Source: Gp13-AA77 sp035946575 | GTDB lineage: Bacteria > Acidobacteriota > Terriglobia > UBA7540 | Assembly (NCBI GenBank): GCA_035946575.1 | Contig: DASYZG010000072.1 | Location: 1 to 64,000, forward strand | Direction: 5' to 3' | Length of the DNA: 64,000 nt | Part shown: piece after piece, positions 25,133 through 32,789 of the stretch | How positions within the stretch are numbered: the first letter of the stretch is position 1 | How the letters are laid out: each line of letters begins with the position of its first letter | The notes under the pieces: model-generated | What the model saw: only the letters and a program-made list of their open reading frames with translations | What the model was told of the DNA's origin: nothing | Databases searched by the model: none | Program-made: the position numbers and the translations under genes

Positions 25133-25789
25133 TTGATCTCGCAGATCACCGGCGAAGTTCTCTACGACAGGATGAAGCGCAACTCGCTCCTGGTGCGCGT
25201 CAGTTCTCTCTGCTACGAAATCCTGGTGCCGACCGGGATCGCCTCACGCCTGCGCCAGACTCCGCCCGACGAGCGGCCAAACCCTCTGACCTTTTACACC
25301 ATCTATTATATTGACGGCGGCCTCGGCGGCGGCCATCTCACGCCGAAGCTGGTGGGCTTCCTTGACCCGCTCGATCGCGAGTTCTTCGAAACCTTTACTG
25401 ACGTGCCCGGCGTGGGCTTCGCCAAGGCGCTCAAGTGCCTGATTCGTCCCATCAACGAGATTGCGCAGGCTGTGGAGCGCGGCGACGCCCACTTCTTGCA
25501 GGAACTGCCTGGCATCGGGCCCAAGATGGCCGAGCGCATCGTAACGGAGCTTCGAGGCAAGATGAGCAAGTTTGCCTTGGCCCCGAGCGAAGCGCCGCTC
25601 TCGGTGGAGCGCGAGACCGACGCCGAGTTGCGTCAGGAAGCGGCCCAGGTGCTGGAACAACTCGAGTATAGTCGGGGCGAGGCACAACGTATGGTGGTGG
25701 ACATCTTTGCCCGTCACAAACACTTGAAGTCGGTGGAGGAGTTCTTGCAGCACGTTTTCGAGCAGAAACAGTCAGGAGTCTCGGGATGA
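25133..25789 (+). CDS. ruvA: Holliday junction branch migration protein RuvA
   Basis: A 218-residue protein starting with TTG at 25133 (M-I-S-Q-I-T-G-E-V-L), with aaagga 10 bases upstream. The N-terminal OB fold is followed by two helix-hairpin-helix motifs (V-P-G-V-G-F-A-K-A-L and L-P-G-I-G-P-K-M-A-E-R-I-V) and the C-terminal RuvB-binding domain. The OB part carries a slightly longer loop than in E. coli RuvA. It tetramerises on the Holliday junction and recruits the RuvB motor encoded 147 bp downstream. Confidence 0.93.
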   Translation: MISQITGEVLYDRMKRNSLLVRVSSLCYEILVPTGIASRLRQTPPDERPNPLTFYTIYYIDGGLGGGHLTPKLVGFLDPLDREFFETFTDVPGVGFAKALKCLIRPINEIAQAVERGDAHFLQELPGIGPKMAERIVTELRGKMSKFALAPSEAPLSVERETDAELRQEAAQVLEQLEYSRGEAQRMVVDIFARHKHLKSVEEFLQHVFEQKQSGVSG

Positions 25790-25936
25790 AAGGCGGAATC
25801 CGGGCCGAGGAGTCACCCCGTCTGACGCTCTGCGGTCGGTCGGGCGGCACAAACGGCTGTGGTGCGGAAACGGTGTTTGAATCGGGGAACAAACCCGCCA
25901 CGTGCTTTAGAAGTAACAACGGCTGGTTGGACTAAG

Positions 25937-26983
25937 ATGAGAGAACGTCTGGTATCGCCGAAGCTGATCTCCCCTGAGGACGAGAAGCTGAATCTCAGCT
26001 TGCGTCCGCCGACGCTCACCGAGTACGTCGGCCAGGCTCGTCTGCGGGAGAAGCTCGAGATCGCCCTGGGCGCGGCGCGGCAGCGCCGCGAGGCCCTCGA
26101 ACATACGTTGTTCTACGGTCCGCCCGGCCTTGGCAAAACGACGCTGGCCCACATCATCGGCAACGAAATGGGCGCGAAGGTCGTGGTTACTTCCGGGCCG
26201 GCACTGGAACGTACCGGCGACCTGATGGGCATTCTGAGCAACCTCGCTGAGCACGATGTGCTGTTCATTGACGAGATCCATCGCCTGCCGGCTACGGTGG
26301 AGGAATTCCTCTACCCGGCCATGGAAGACTTCAAGGTTGATTTCGTCCTCGACAAGGGCATGTTCGCGAAGACTGTCAATGTGCCGCTGAAGAAGTTCAC
26401 CCTCGTAGGCGCCACCACGCGCGCCGGCAGCCTCTCGGCGCCGTTGCGCAATCGCTTCGGATTGTTTTATCACCTCGAGTTTTACAATGAAGACGAGCTG
26501 CGCCAGATCGCGCTGCGCTCCGCGAAGATCCTGGGGATCGAAGTGGAGGAGGCCGGCGCTACCGAGATCGCGCGACGAGCGCGCGGCACGCCGCGCATTG
26601 CCAATCGACTGTTGCGCCGCGTGCGCGATTACGCCGACGTGAAAGCCAAAGGACGCGTGACCGCTGAGGTGGCTGTGGCTGCGCTGAGCCTGGAAGGGGT
26701 GGACGAGACCGGCCTTGACGATCTCGATCGCAGCTTCATGACGACCATTATCAAAACCTATCGCGGCGGTCCGGTGGGCGTTGAGGCCCTCGCCGCCACG
26801 CTGAACGAGGAAGTGGACACGCTGGTGGACATGGTGGAGCCTTACCTGCTTCAACAGGGATTCATCAGCCGCACCAAGAGTGGACGACGCGCCACCGATG
26901 CCGCTTACCGTCACCTGCGTTTGCCCGTGCCGGTGGGCACGATGGCGCCGTTGTTCGACCAGGCAGGATCCGTGCATGAGTGA
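25937..26983 (+). CDS. ruvB: Holliday junction DNA helicase RuvB
   Basis: AAA+ ATPase of 348 residues, the family's normal length. Walker A is G-P-P-G-L-G-K-T-T-L-A and Walker B reads F-I-D-E-I-H; sensor 1 G-A-T-T-R-A-G follows. The arginine finger lies in R-N-R-F-G, and the C-terminal winged helix ends the protein. The ATG giving M-R-E-R-L-V is chosen because the open frame before it (from 25859) has no family similarity. The stop overlaps by eight bases the start of the EEP gene (ATGAGTGA), so that gene is translationally coupled to ruvB. Confidence 0.95.
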   Translation: MRERLVSPKLISPEDEKLNLSLRPPTLTEYVGQARLREKLEIALGAARQRREALEHTLFYGPPGLGKTTLAHIIGNEMGAKVVVTSGPALERTGDLMGILSNLAEHDVLFIDEIHRLPATVEEFLYPAMEDFKVDFVLDKGMFAKTVNVPLKKFTLVGATTRAGSLSAPLRNRFGLFYHLEFYNEDELRQIALRSAKILGIEVEEAGATEIARRARGTPRIANRLLRRVRDYADVKAKGRVTAEVAVAALSLEGVDETGLDDLDRSFMTTIIKTYRGGPVGVEALAATLNEEVDTLVDMVEPYLLQQGFISRTKSGRRATDAAYRHLRLPVPVGTMAPLFDQAGSVHE

Positions 26984-28232
26984 GAGCGTGCTCAATGCGG
27001 AACGGAACGTGCGGTGGCGAGCGCGAGTAGACGGCACTTCCTCGAACGAGCGAATCTATAGGATGCTTCGCGACGACATCATGCCTCACTTCGAGGAGTT
27101 GAGGCAGTGCCGCTCCACCCGGGAATTGATGGCCAACGCGGTTTACCGGCGCCTCGAGCCCCTGATCCGCGAAGTTCTCGACACTCCGGAAACCGGCCAA
27201 TTCTCGCGGACGTTGCCGCCTGCGCGCGCCCGGTATCGCTTCGTGGCCTGGAACGTCGAACGCGGTGCCGAGCTCGACGGGCAGATCGATGCGCTCCGGT
27301 CACATCATTACCTGCGCGAAGCAGACGTCCTGCTCCTGACCGAGACTGATCTCGGCATGGCGCGATCCGGGAATCGCAACGTGGCACAGGAAATCGCCCG
27401 GGCGCTCGGCTTTCACTACGCCTTCGTCCCGTGTTATTTGAATCTCGCCAAGGGCTCCGGACTGGAATACCATGTTGAGGGCGAGAACGATCTGGGCCTG
27501 CACGGCAACGCGATCGTAAGCCGCTACCCTTTGCGGAACGTGCGCGCGGTTTTCCTCAAAAATGGCATCGATAAGATGGCGGGACGCGAGAAGCGCCTAG
27601 GACGGCAGGCGGCGGTGATTGCGGACGTGGCATTCCCGAACCTCACCGTAACGGCAGTTTCGAGCCATCTCGACGCCAACTCCAGCCAGCGTCATCGCGC
27701 CCGGCAAATGCGCGATATTCTCGATGGGCTCGATCGGATCGACGCACGCCACGGAGCCGATGAGAGCCGTCCCACCGTGATTGGCGGCGACTGGAACACG
27801 ACGACCTACAATTCGTCGACTCCAGCCAGGGCCATCGCCGGCTTTTGGCTCCGCGTGTTTATGGGCGTCGACAACGTCATCAACAATCACTACCTGCATC
27901 CATACCACAGGTTTGAAAGGGACTTGTTCCGGAGCCTGGAGCGGCGTGGTTTCGATTACAAGGCTTGCAACCGGCTCGGCGAGCGCACCGGCGGCTACGA
28001 CGCGGACTGCGTGAAGACGCGCCAGGGCCTGAGCGAGTGGGTGCCGAACTGGTGTTTCGCTTTCATGCGCTGGGCGCTGAGGAATCACGGCGGGCGCTGC
28101 CCGATCAAGATCGACTGGTTCGCCAAGCGCGAGGTAAAAGTGCGTGATCCGGAGGTGCTGCACGAATTCCGCGAATGCGAGACGCCGCTTTCGGATCATG
28201 ACCCAATTGGGGTAGACGTGATCGTGGAATGA
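26976..28232 (+). CDS. Endonuclease/exonuclease/phosphatase (EEP) family protein
   Basis: A 418-residue protein. Residues from about 90 form an EEP (DNase I-like) fold with the expected catalytic stations: F-V-A-W-N-V-E-R-G (Asn), L-L-L-T-E-T-D (Glu), S-S-H-L-D-A-N (His/Asp), G-G-D-W-N-T (Asp/Asn) and a final L-S-D-H-D-P-I (Asp-His). Family members cleave phosphodiesters in nucleic acids, sphingomyelin or inositol phosphates; the substrate is not evident. No signal peptide is seen. The first 90 residues are helical and not recognised. The start overlaps the ruvB stop, which suggests a role in, or at least co-expression with, DNA repair, but this is inference. Confidence 0.85.
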   Translation: MSESVLNAERNVRWRARVDGTSSNERIYRMLRDDIMPHFEELRQCRSTRELMANAVYRRLEPLIREVLDTPETGQFSRTLPPARARYRFVAWNVERGAELDGQIDALRSHHYLREADVLLLTETDLGMARSGNRNVAQEIARALGFHYAFVPCYLNLAKGSGLEYHVEGENDLGLHGNAIVSRYPLRNVRAVFLKNGIDKMAGREKRLGRQAAVIADVAFPNLTVTAVSSHLDANSSQRHRARQMRDILDGLDRIDARHGADESRPTVIGGDWNTTTYNSSTPARAIAGFWLRVFMGVDNVINNHYLHPYHRFERDLFRSLERRGFDYKACNRLGERTGGYDADCVKTRQGLSEWVPNWCFAFMRWALRNHGGRCPIKIDWFAKREVKVRDPEVLHEFRECETPLSDHDPIGVDVIVE

Positions 28233-28299
28233 GGACGAAACTCGACACTTCGACGAGGCTCGCTTTTCGAGTTTCGAGGCAGCCCGGCACCGCAGTGAA

Positions 28300-28827
28300 A
28301 TGAAGCGTGTCTATCTCGGTCTCGGCTCCAATGTCGGCGACCGGCGGGCGAACATCGAAGAAGCGCTCAAACGGCTCCATGAGTCACGCATTCAGGTGCA
28401 GCGCGTTTCGTCTCTCTACCGCACCGAACCAGTTGGCTACACGGCTCAGCCATGGTTCGCGAATTGTGCGGCGGAAGTCATGACCGACCTCATGCCCCTG
28501 CAACTGGTGCGGCGCTGTCAGGCGATCCAGCGCCAGATGGGACGCCGTCCGGGACCGCGCAACGGCCCGCGCCTGATCGACATTGACGTCCTGCTGTATG
28601 AGAATGCGGTGGTGCGGTCCGCCGAAGTGACGATCCCGCATCCGCGCATGGCCGAGCGTCGCTTCGTGCTGGTGCCGCTCAGCGAGATCGCCGCCGACGC
28701 CGAGCATCCGATAACGCGCCAGACGATCGGCGACATGTTAGCCTCGGCGCCGGCAGCATCCGTGGTCAGGCTTCGAGAGCCCTCGAGGGTGTTGCAAATC
28801 CATGGAGAACTGACAACGGACCACTGA
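28300..28827 (+). CDS. folK: 2-amino-4-hydroxy-6-hydroxymethyldihydropteridine pyrophosphokinase
   Basis: A 175-residue folate-pathway enzyme that transfers pyrophosphate from ATP to hydroxymethyl-dihydropterin. Family signatures are clear: L-G-L-G-S-N-V-G-D-R near the start, Y-R-T-E-P-V-G, W-F-A-N-C, G-R-R-P-G-P-R-N-G-P-R and L-I-D-I-D-V-L-L, which contains the Mg-binding Asp pair, then P-H-P-R-M-A-E-R-R-F-V-L. It is followed 13 bp later by a deoxynucleoside kinase and then panB and panC, forming a cofactor and nucleotide cluster. The extreme C terminus runs into ctgacaacg-type intergenic repeat DNA, so the last 10 or so residues may not be conserved. Confidence 0.95.
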   Translation: MKRVYLGLGSNVGDRRANIEEALKRLHESRIQVQRVSSLYRTEPVGYTAQPWFANCAAEVMTDLMPLQLVRRCQAIQRQMGRRPGPRNGPRLIDIDVLLYENAVVRSAEVTIPHPRMAERRFVLVPLSEIAADAEHPITRQTIGDMLASAPAASVVRLREPSRVLQIHGELTTDH

Positions 28828-28840
28828 CAACGTACTGAAA

Positions 28841-29506
28841 ATGTCCGAAGCCGCCCACTACGACCCTCCGCGCTTCATCGCCATCGAAGGACCGATGCGG
28901 GTGGGCAAGAGCACGCTGGCGCGTCTTCTGGCCGAGCGGCTCGGCGCGCGGGTGGTCGCCGATGCGGAGGACAATCCATTCCTGGCCCGATTCTATCGCG
29001 AGCAGCCCGGCGCCGGCTTCGCCGCCCAGCTCTATTTCCTGATTGAGCGCTTCAAGCAGTGGCGCGCGCTCGATGCCGGCAGCACATCGAATCGCCTGCT
29101 GATCAGCGATTATTTGTTCGAGAAGGACCGGATCTACGCTTATCTCAATCTGAGCGATGCCGAACTGAATCTTTACCGGCAGTATTACGAGATGCTCGCC
29201 GATCAGGTGCCGATTCCGGACTTGGTGGTATACTTGCAAGCGAAGCCAGAGACCTTGAGGGCTCGTATCGGCACAAAGGGCGCGCCGATGGAGCACGAGA
29301 TTTCGGACGAGTACCTGGAAGAGTTGGTGCGAGCGTACGACCACTTCTTCCATCATTATCGATCGAGCGACCTGCTGGTGGTGGAAACGTCCGAGATGGA
29401 TTTCGTCCACCGGAACGCTGACCTCGATGGGCTGCTAAGGCGGCTCACCCAGCCGGTGCGCGGTACGCAGTACTTCTTACCGCTCAGATCCGCCGGTGCG
29501 GACTGA
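28841..29506 (+). CDS. Deoxynucleoside kinase (dAK/dGK type)
   Basis: A 221-residue P-loop kinase of the deoxyadenosine/deoxyguanosine/deoxycytidine kinase family, which phosphorylates salvaged deoxynucleosides. Walker A is E-G-P-M-R-V-G-K-S-T-L-A. The family pattern F-L-I-E-R-F-K-Q-W, then L-L-I-S-D-Y-L-F-E-K-D-R-I-Y-A-Y-L-N-L follows, with the D-Y/D-R acidic and arginine residues used in base recognition. P-D-L-V-V-Y-L-Q-A and the lid R-I-G-T-K-G come next. It sits between folK and panB in a tight plus-strand run. Substrate preference cannot be told. Confidence 0.88.
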   Translation: MSEAAHYDPPRFIAIEGPMRVGKSTLARLLAERLGARVVADAEDNPFLARFYREQPGAGFAAQLYFLIERFKQWRALDAGSTSNRLLISDYLFEKDRIYAYLNLSDAELNLYRQYYEMLADQVPIPDLVVYLQAKPETLRARIGTKGAPMEHEISDEYLEELVRAYDHFFHHYRSSDLLVVETSEMDFVHRNADLDGLLRRLTQPVRGTQYFLPLRSAGAD

Positions 29507-29570
29507 GACGAACAGGTGCCAGGTGACGGACGCTGACCCCTGGTGCCTGACCCCTAATTTGGAGGTTGCC

Positions 29571-30434
29571 ATGGACCTGAACTTTGAGGCCGTGAGCAAA
29601 GTTACCGTTCCCGACATACTCGACCGCAAGCTGCGCGGCGAGCGTATCACTTGCCTGACCGCCTACGATTACCCGACAGCGCGTCTCGTGGACGAAGCTG
29701 GAATCGATGCGATTCTAGTGGGCGACAGTCTTGCCCAGACGGTGCTCGGCTACGATTCCACCGTGCCCGTGACCGTCGACGAGATGCTGCACCATCTCAA
29801 GGCGGTGCGCCGCGCGGTGCGACGTGCGCTGCTGATGGTCGATCTTCCTTTCGGCGCCTACCACACCGAGCCCGGACGCGCCGTCGAGGCGGGTATCCGC
29901 TACCTCAAGGAAGGTGGCGCGGAGGCGGTGAAACTCGAGGGCGGGCGGCGACGCAGCGAGGTGATCCGCAAACTCGTGGAAGCCGAGATCCCGGTTGTCG
30001 GCCATGTCGGGCTCACGCCACAATCGGTACATAGCATGGGTGGCTATCGCGTCCAAGGAAAGACCGTGGAATCCGCCAACGATCTGGTTGCCGACGCTGA
30101 GGCTGTAGAAGAGGCGGGCGCCTTCGCCATCGTGCTCGAGGGCGTCCCCCGCGAACTTGCCGGAATCATCACGCGCCGGCTGCGCATTCCGACCATTGGC
30201 ATCGGTGCCGGGCCCGAATGTGACGGCCAGGTTCTGGTACTCCATGATCTGGTCGGCCTGAGCTTTCAGGCCCAGGCGAAATTTGTCCGACGTTATGCCG
30301 ATCTCGACGGCACGCTGCGCTCGGCGCTCGCCAGTTATCGGCGCGATGTCATGGAAGGCGTCTACCCGGATGATCGCGAGAGCTACCACTGGTCGCCCGC
30401 AGTGCGCGCCGAGTTCGAACGCGTCCGAACTTGA
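29571..30434 (+). CDS. panB: 3-methyl-2-oxobutanoate hydroxymethyltransferase
   Basis: PanB of 287 residues, first committed enzyme of pantothenate synthesis: it adds a hydroxymethyl group from methylene-tetrahydrofolate to ketoisovalerate. Visible motifs are C-L-T-A-Y-D-Y-P-T-A, I-L-V-G-D-S-L-A, L-M-V-D-L-P-F-G-A-Y, V-K-L-E-G-G and V-G-H-V-G-L-T-P-Q-S, then G-I-G-A-G-P-E-C-D-G-Q-V-L-V-L-H-D. The start is fixed by ggaggt five bases upstream; the frame open before it (from 29496) runs through gtgcctgacccc-type repeats. It is followed by panC. Confidence 0.96.
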   Translation: MDLNFEAVSKVTVPDILDRKLRGERITCLTAYDYPTARLVDEAGIDAILVGDSLAQTVLGYDSTVPVTVDEMLHHLKAVRRAVRRALLMVDLPFGAYHTEPGRAVEAGIRYLKEGGAEAVKLEGGRRRSEVIRKLVEAEIPVVGHVGLTPQSVHSMGGYRVQGKTVESANDLVADAEAVEEAGAFAIVLEGVPRELAGIITRRLRIPTIGIGAGPECDGQVLVLHDLVGLSFQAQAKFVRRYADLDGTLRSALASYRRDVMEGVYPDDRESYHWSPAVRAEFERVRT

Positions 30435-30521
30435 GGAATCTGTCAGTCGTCCGTTGTCTCTTGCCGTCATTTTTACCTCGTTAAGCGTTGAACAACAGAC
30501 GACTGACAACTGACCTCTGCC

Positions 30522-31415
30522 ATGCGCCTCATCGCCTCCCTCGACGAGATCCGTTCCCTGACGCAGGATCTCCGCCGGCGCGGCAGGCCCGTCTGCCTCG
30601 TGCCGACGATGGGCGCGCTTCACGCAGGACATCTCAGCCTAGTGCGGCGCGCGAAGTCGGACGGCGGCGCCCTCGTCGTTTCGATCTTCGTTAACCCGGC
30701 ACAGTTTGGACCTGCCGAAGACTACAGCCGCTACCCGCGCGATCTCGATCGCGACCGCGAGGCGCTCGCGGCGTTCGAGCCCGAGGCCGTGTTCGTGCCG
30801 GAAGCGCCCGCCATGTATCCGGGGAGATTCGAGACCTATGTCGAGCCCGGTAGCGTCGCCGAGCGATTCGAGGGGGCGCTGCGTCCCGGGCATTTTCGCG
30901 GCGTAACCACGGTGGTGCTCAAGCTCCTTAACCTCATAGCGCCGGACGTGGCGTACTTCGGCCAGAAAGACTTCCAGCAGACAGCGGTCTTGCGCCGCGT
31001 GATAACCGATTTCAACATCAACACGGGCCTGGTGATCTGTCCCACAGTACGCGAGCCGGACGGCCTCGCTCTGAGTTCACGCAACGCCTACCTCAGTGCC
31101 GGCGATCGTCGCGCCGCGCCGGTGCTCTATCGGAGCCTCTGCCGCGCCCGCGAGTTGTTTCACGGCGGCGAGACTCGCGCCGACCTGCTAGAGTCGGCAA
31201 TGCGCGGTGTCCTCGAAGGCGAGCCTGGGGCGAAAGTCGATTACGCTGTGATCGTCCGGCCCGAGACTCTCGAACCCGTGATCCGGGTCACACCAGGGTG
31301 CGTTGCGCTGGTTGCGGCGCGCGTCGGGCCGGTGCGGTTGATCGACAATCTGATCCTCGGGCCGCGCGGAGCGTCGGATGAGAACCTGATCGATCTTGCT
31401 TCGCCGTCATCGTGA
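30522..31415 (+). CDS. panC: Pantoate-beta-alanine ligase
   Basis: PanC of 297 residues, which joins pantoate and beta-alanine using ATP. The class I nucleotidyl-transferase motifs are present: P-T-M-G-A-L-H-A-G-H (the HIGH-like motif), S-I-F-V-N-P-A-Q-F-G-P-A-E-D, Y-F-G-Q-K-D-F-Q-Q and L-S-S-R-N-A-Y-L-S (the KMSKS-like loop). It lies 87 bp after panB, in DNA with short ctgacaactgac repeats. The adjoining folK links folate and pantothenate synthesis, which share methylene-tetrahydrofolate. Confidence 0.96.
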   Translation: MRLIASLDEIRSLTQDLRRRGRPVCLVPTMGALHAGHLSLVRRAKSDGGALVVSIFVNPAQFGPAEDYSRYPRDLDRDREALAAFEPEAVFVPEAPAMYPGRFETYVEPGSVAERFEGALRPGHFRGVTTVVLKLLNLIAPDVAYFGQKDFQQTAVLRRVITDFNINTGLVICPTVREPDGLALSSRNAYLSAGDRRAAPVLYRSLCRARELFHGGETRADLLESAMRGVLEGEPGAKVDYAVIVRPETLEPVIRVTPGCVALVAARVGPVRLIDNLILGPRGASDENLIDLASPSS

Positions 31416-31523
31416 GCGAAGGGAAGGATCTCCGCATTTCTTTTCCATGACTCCGGCCGTCCGGCTGTGATAACTTCGCGTTAGCGGTTGCTGGACGTCG
31501 AAGCGCGGCGACCGCTTCCTTGC

Positions 31524-32699
31524 ATGGTTAACCTTCTCCGCTGGCGCGACGAATTTCCCATTCTCGACAAGACCACCTACCTGATTTCCAATTCGCTGGG
31601 TGCGATGCCGCGAGCGGTTTACGATTGCCTGAGAGACTACGCCGATATCTGGGCGACTCGCGGCGTGCGCGCCTGGGAGGAGGGCTGGTGGGAGGCGAGC
31701 GCCGAGGCCGGCAACCAAATCGGTGAGTTGCTCGGCGCCGGGCCAGACAGCATCTCGATCCATCAGAACGTCACCCTGACACAGGCCGTAATCAGCTCCT
31801 GTTTCGACCTCACTGGCCGCCGCAACAAGGTGGTGCTGGTGGACCTCGAATTTCCCTCCATCGTTTATTTCTACATGGAGCAGCGGCGGCGCGGCGCGCG
31901 AATTGAGTTGGTGAAGAGTGAGGACGGCGTTCGCGTTCCGCTCGACAAGCTGCTCGCGGCCATCGATGAAGAGACGCTGCTCGTGCCTGTCTCGCACGTG
32001 ATCTTCCGCAGTTCCTGCCTGCTGGACGCGCGCGCCATTGTGGAGCGCGCTCACCATGTCGGCGCCTACGTGATCCTGGACGTGTTTCAGTCGGCAGGCA
32101 CCGTGCCTTTCAACCTGACCGAGCTGGAAGTGGATTTTGCGGTCGGCGGCGTGCTGAAATGGCTCTGCGGCGGGCCCGGCGTCGCTTATCTCTACACGCG
32201 TCCGGACCTGCGGGAGCGGCTTAAGCCTGCTCTCACAGGCTGGATTGCGCACAAGCGTCCGTTCGATTTTGAAGTGGGCGAGATCGACCGCACTGAGAGC
32301 TCGTACCGCATGTTGAACGGCACGCCGCAGATTCTGCCCGTTTACGCCTGCCGGCCCGGCCTTGAGATCGTCCGGCAGGCGGGTATTGAAAACATCCGGA
32401 CTAAATCCGTTCAGATGACCGAGCGCTTGATTCGAGGCGCTGAGGCGCGCGGGTGGCGCGTGAATACGCCGCGCGATCCGGCCGAGCGCGGCGGAACGGT
32501 CTCCATCGATTGCCCGCACGGGTACGAAATCATGCAGGAACTGGTCGCGCGCAACGTGCTCGTCGACTACCGGCCCAAAGCCGGCATCCGCCTCTCACCG
32601 CATTTCTATAATCGCGAAGATGAAGTCGAATTCGCCCTGACGCAGATTGGGGAGATCGAGTCCACTCGCGCCTGGGAGCGCCACCTGCAGCCGGCGTGA
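31524..32699 (+). CDS. Kynureninase-like PLP-dependent enzyme
   Basis: A fold-type I PLP enzyme of 391 residues, closest by eye to kynureninase (KynU) and other class V aminotransferase-like proteins. The cofactor Lys is Lys212 in G-G-V-L-K-W-L-C-G-G-P-G-V-A-Y-L-Y, a kynureninase-like context. The PLP Asp lies in V-I-L-D-V-F-Q-S-A-G. Further signatures are Y-L-I-S-N-S-L-G-A-M-P and R-L-S-P-H-F-Y-N near the end. It might cleave kynurenine, but no other tryptophan-degradation gene is near, so a related desulfurase or transaminase role remains open. The ATG at 31524 is preferred to the in-frame TTG at 31488. Confidence 0.8.
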   Translation: MVNLLRWRDEFPILDKTTYLISNSLGAMPRAVYDCLRDYADIWATRGVRAWEEGWWEASAEAGNQIGELLGAGPDSISIHQNVTLTQAVISSCFDLTGRRNKVVLVDLEFPSIVYFYMEQRRRGARIELVKSEDGVRVPLDKLLAAIDEETLLVPVSHVIFRSSCLLDARAIVERAHHVGAYVILDVFQSAGTVPFNLTELEVDFAVGGVLKWLCGGPGVAYLYTRPDLRERLKPALTGWIAHKRPFDFEVGEIDRTESSYRMLNGTPQILPVYACRPGLEIVRQAGIENIRTKSVQMTERLIRGAEARGWRVNTPRDPAERGGTVSIDCPHGYEIMQELVARNVLVDYRPKAGIRLSPHFYNREDEVEFALTQIGEIESTRAWERHLQPA

Positions 32700-32789
32700 G
32701 CTACAATTCAACCTCTGCTCGCCTGAATTCCTGCCGGAGGGAGTTTCGCGCGGCCAGTCAAAACCGAGTTCTTCGAAGGGGGCATCACA

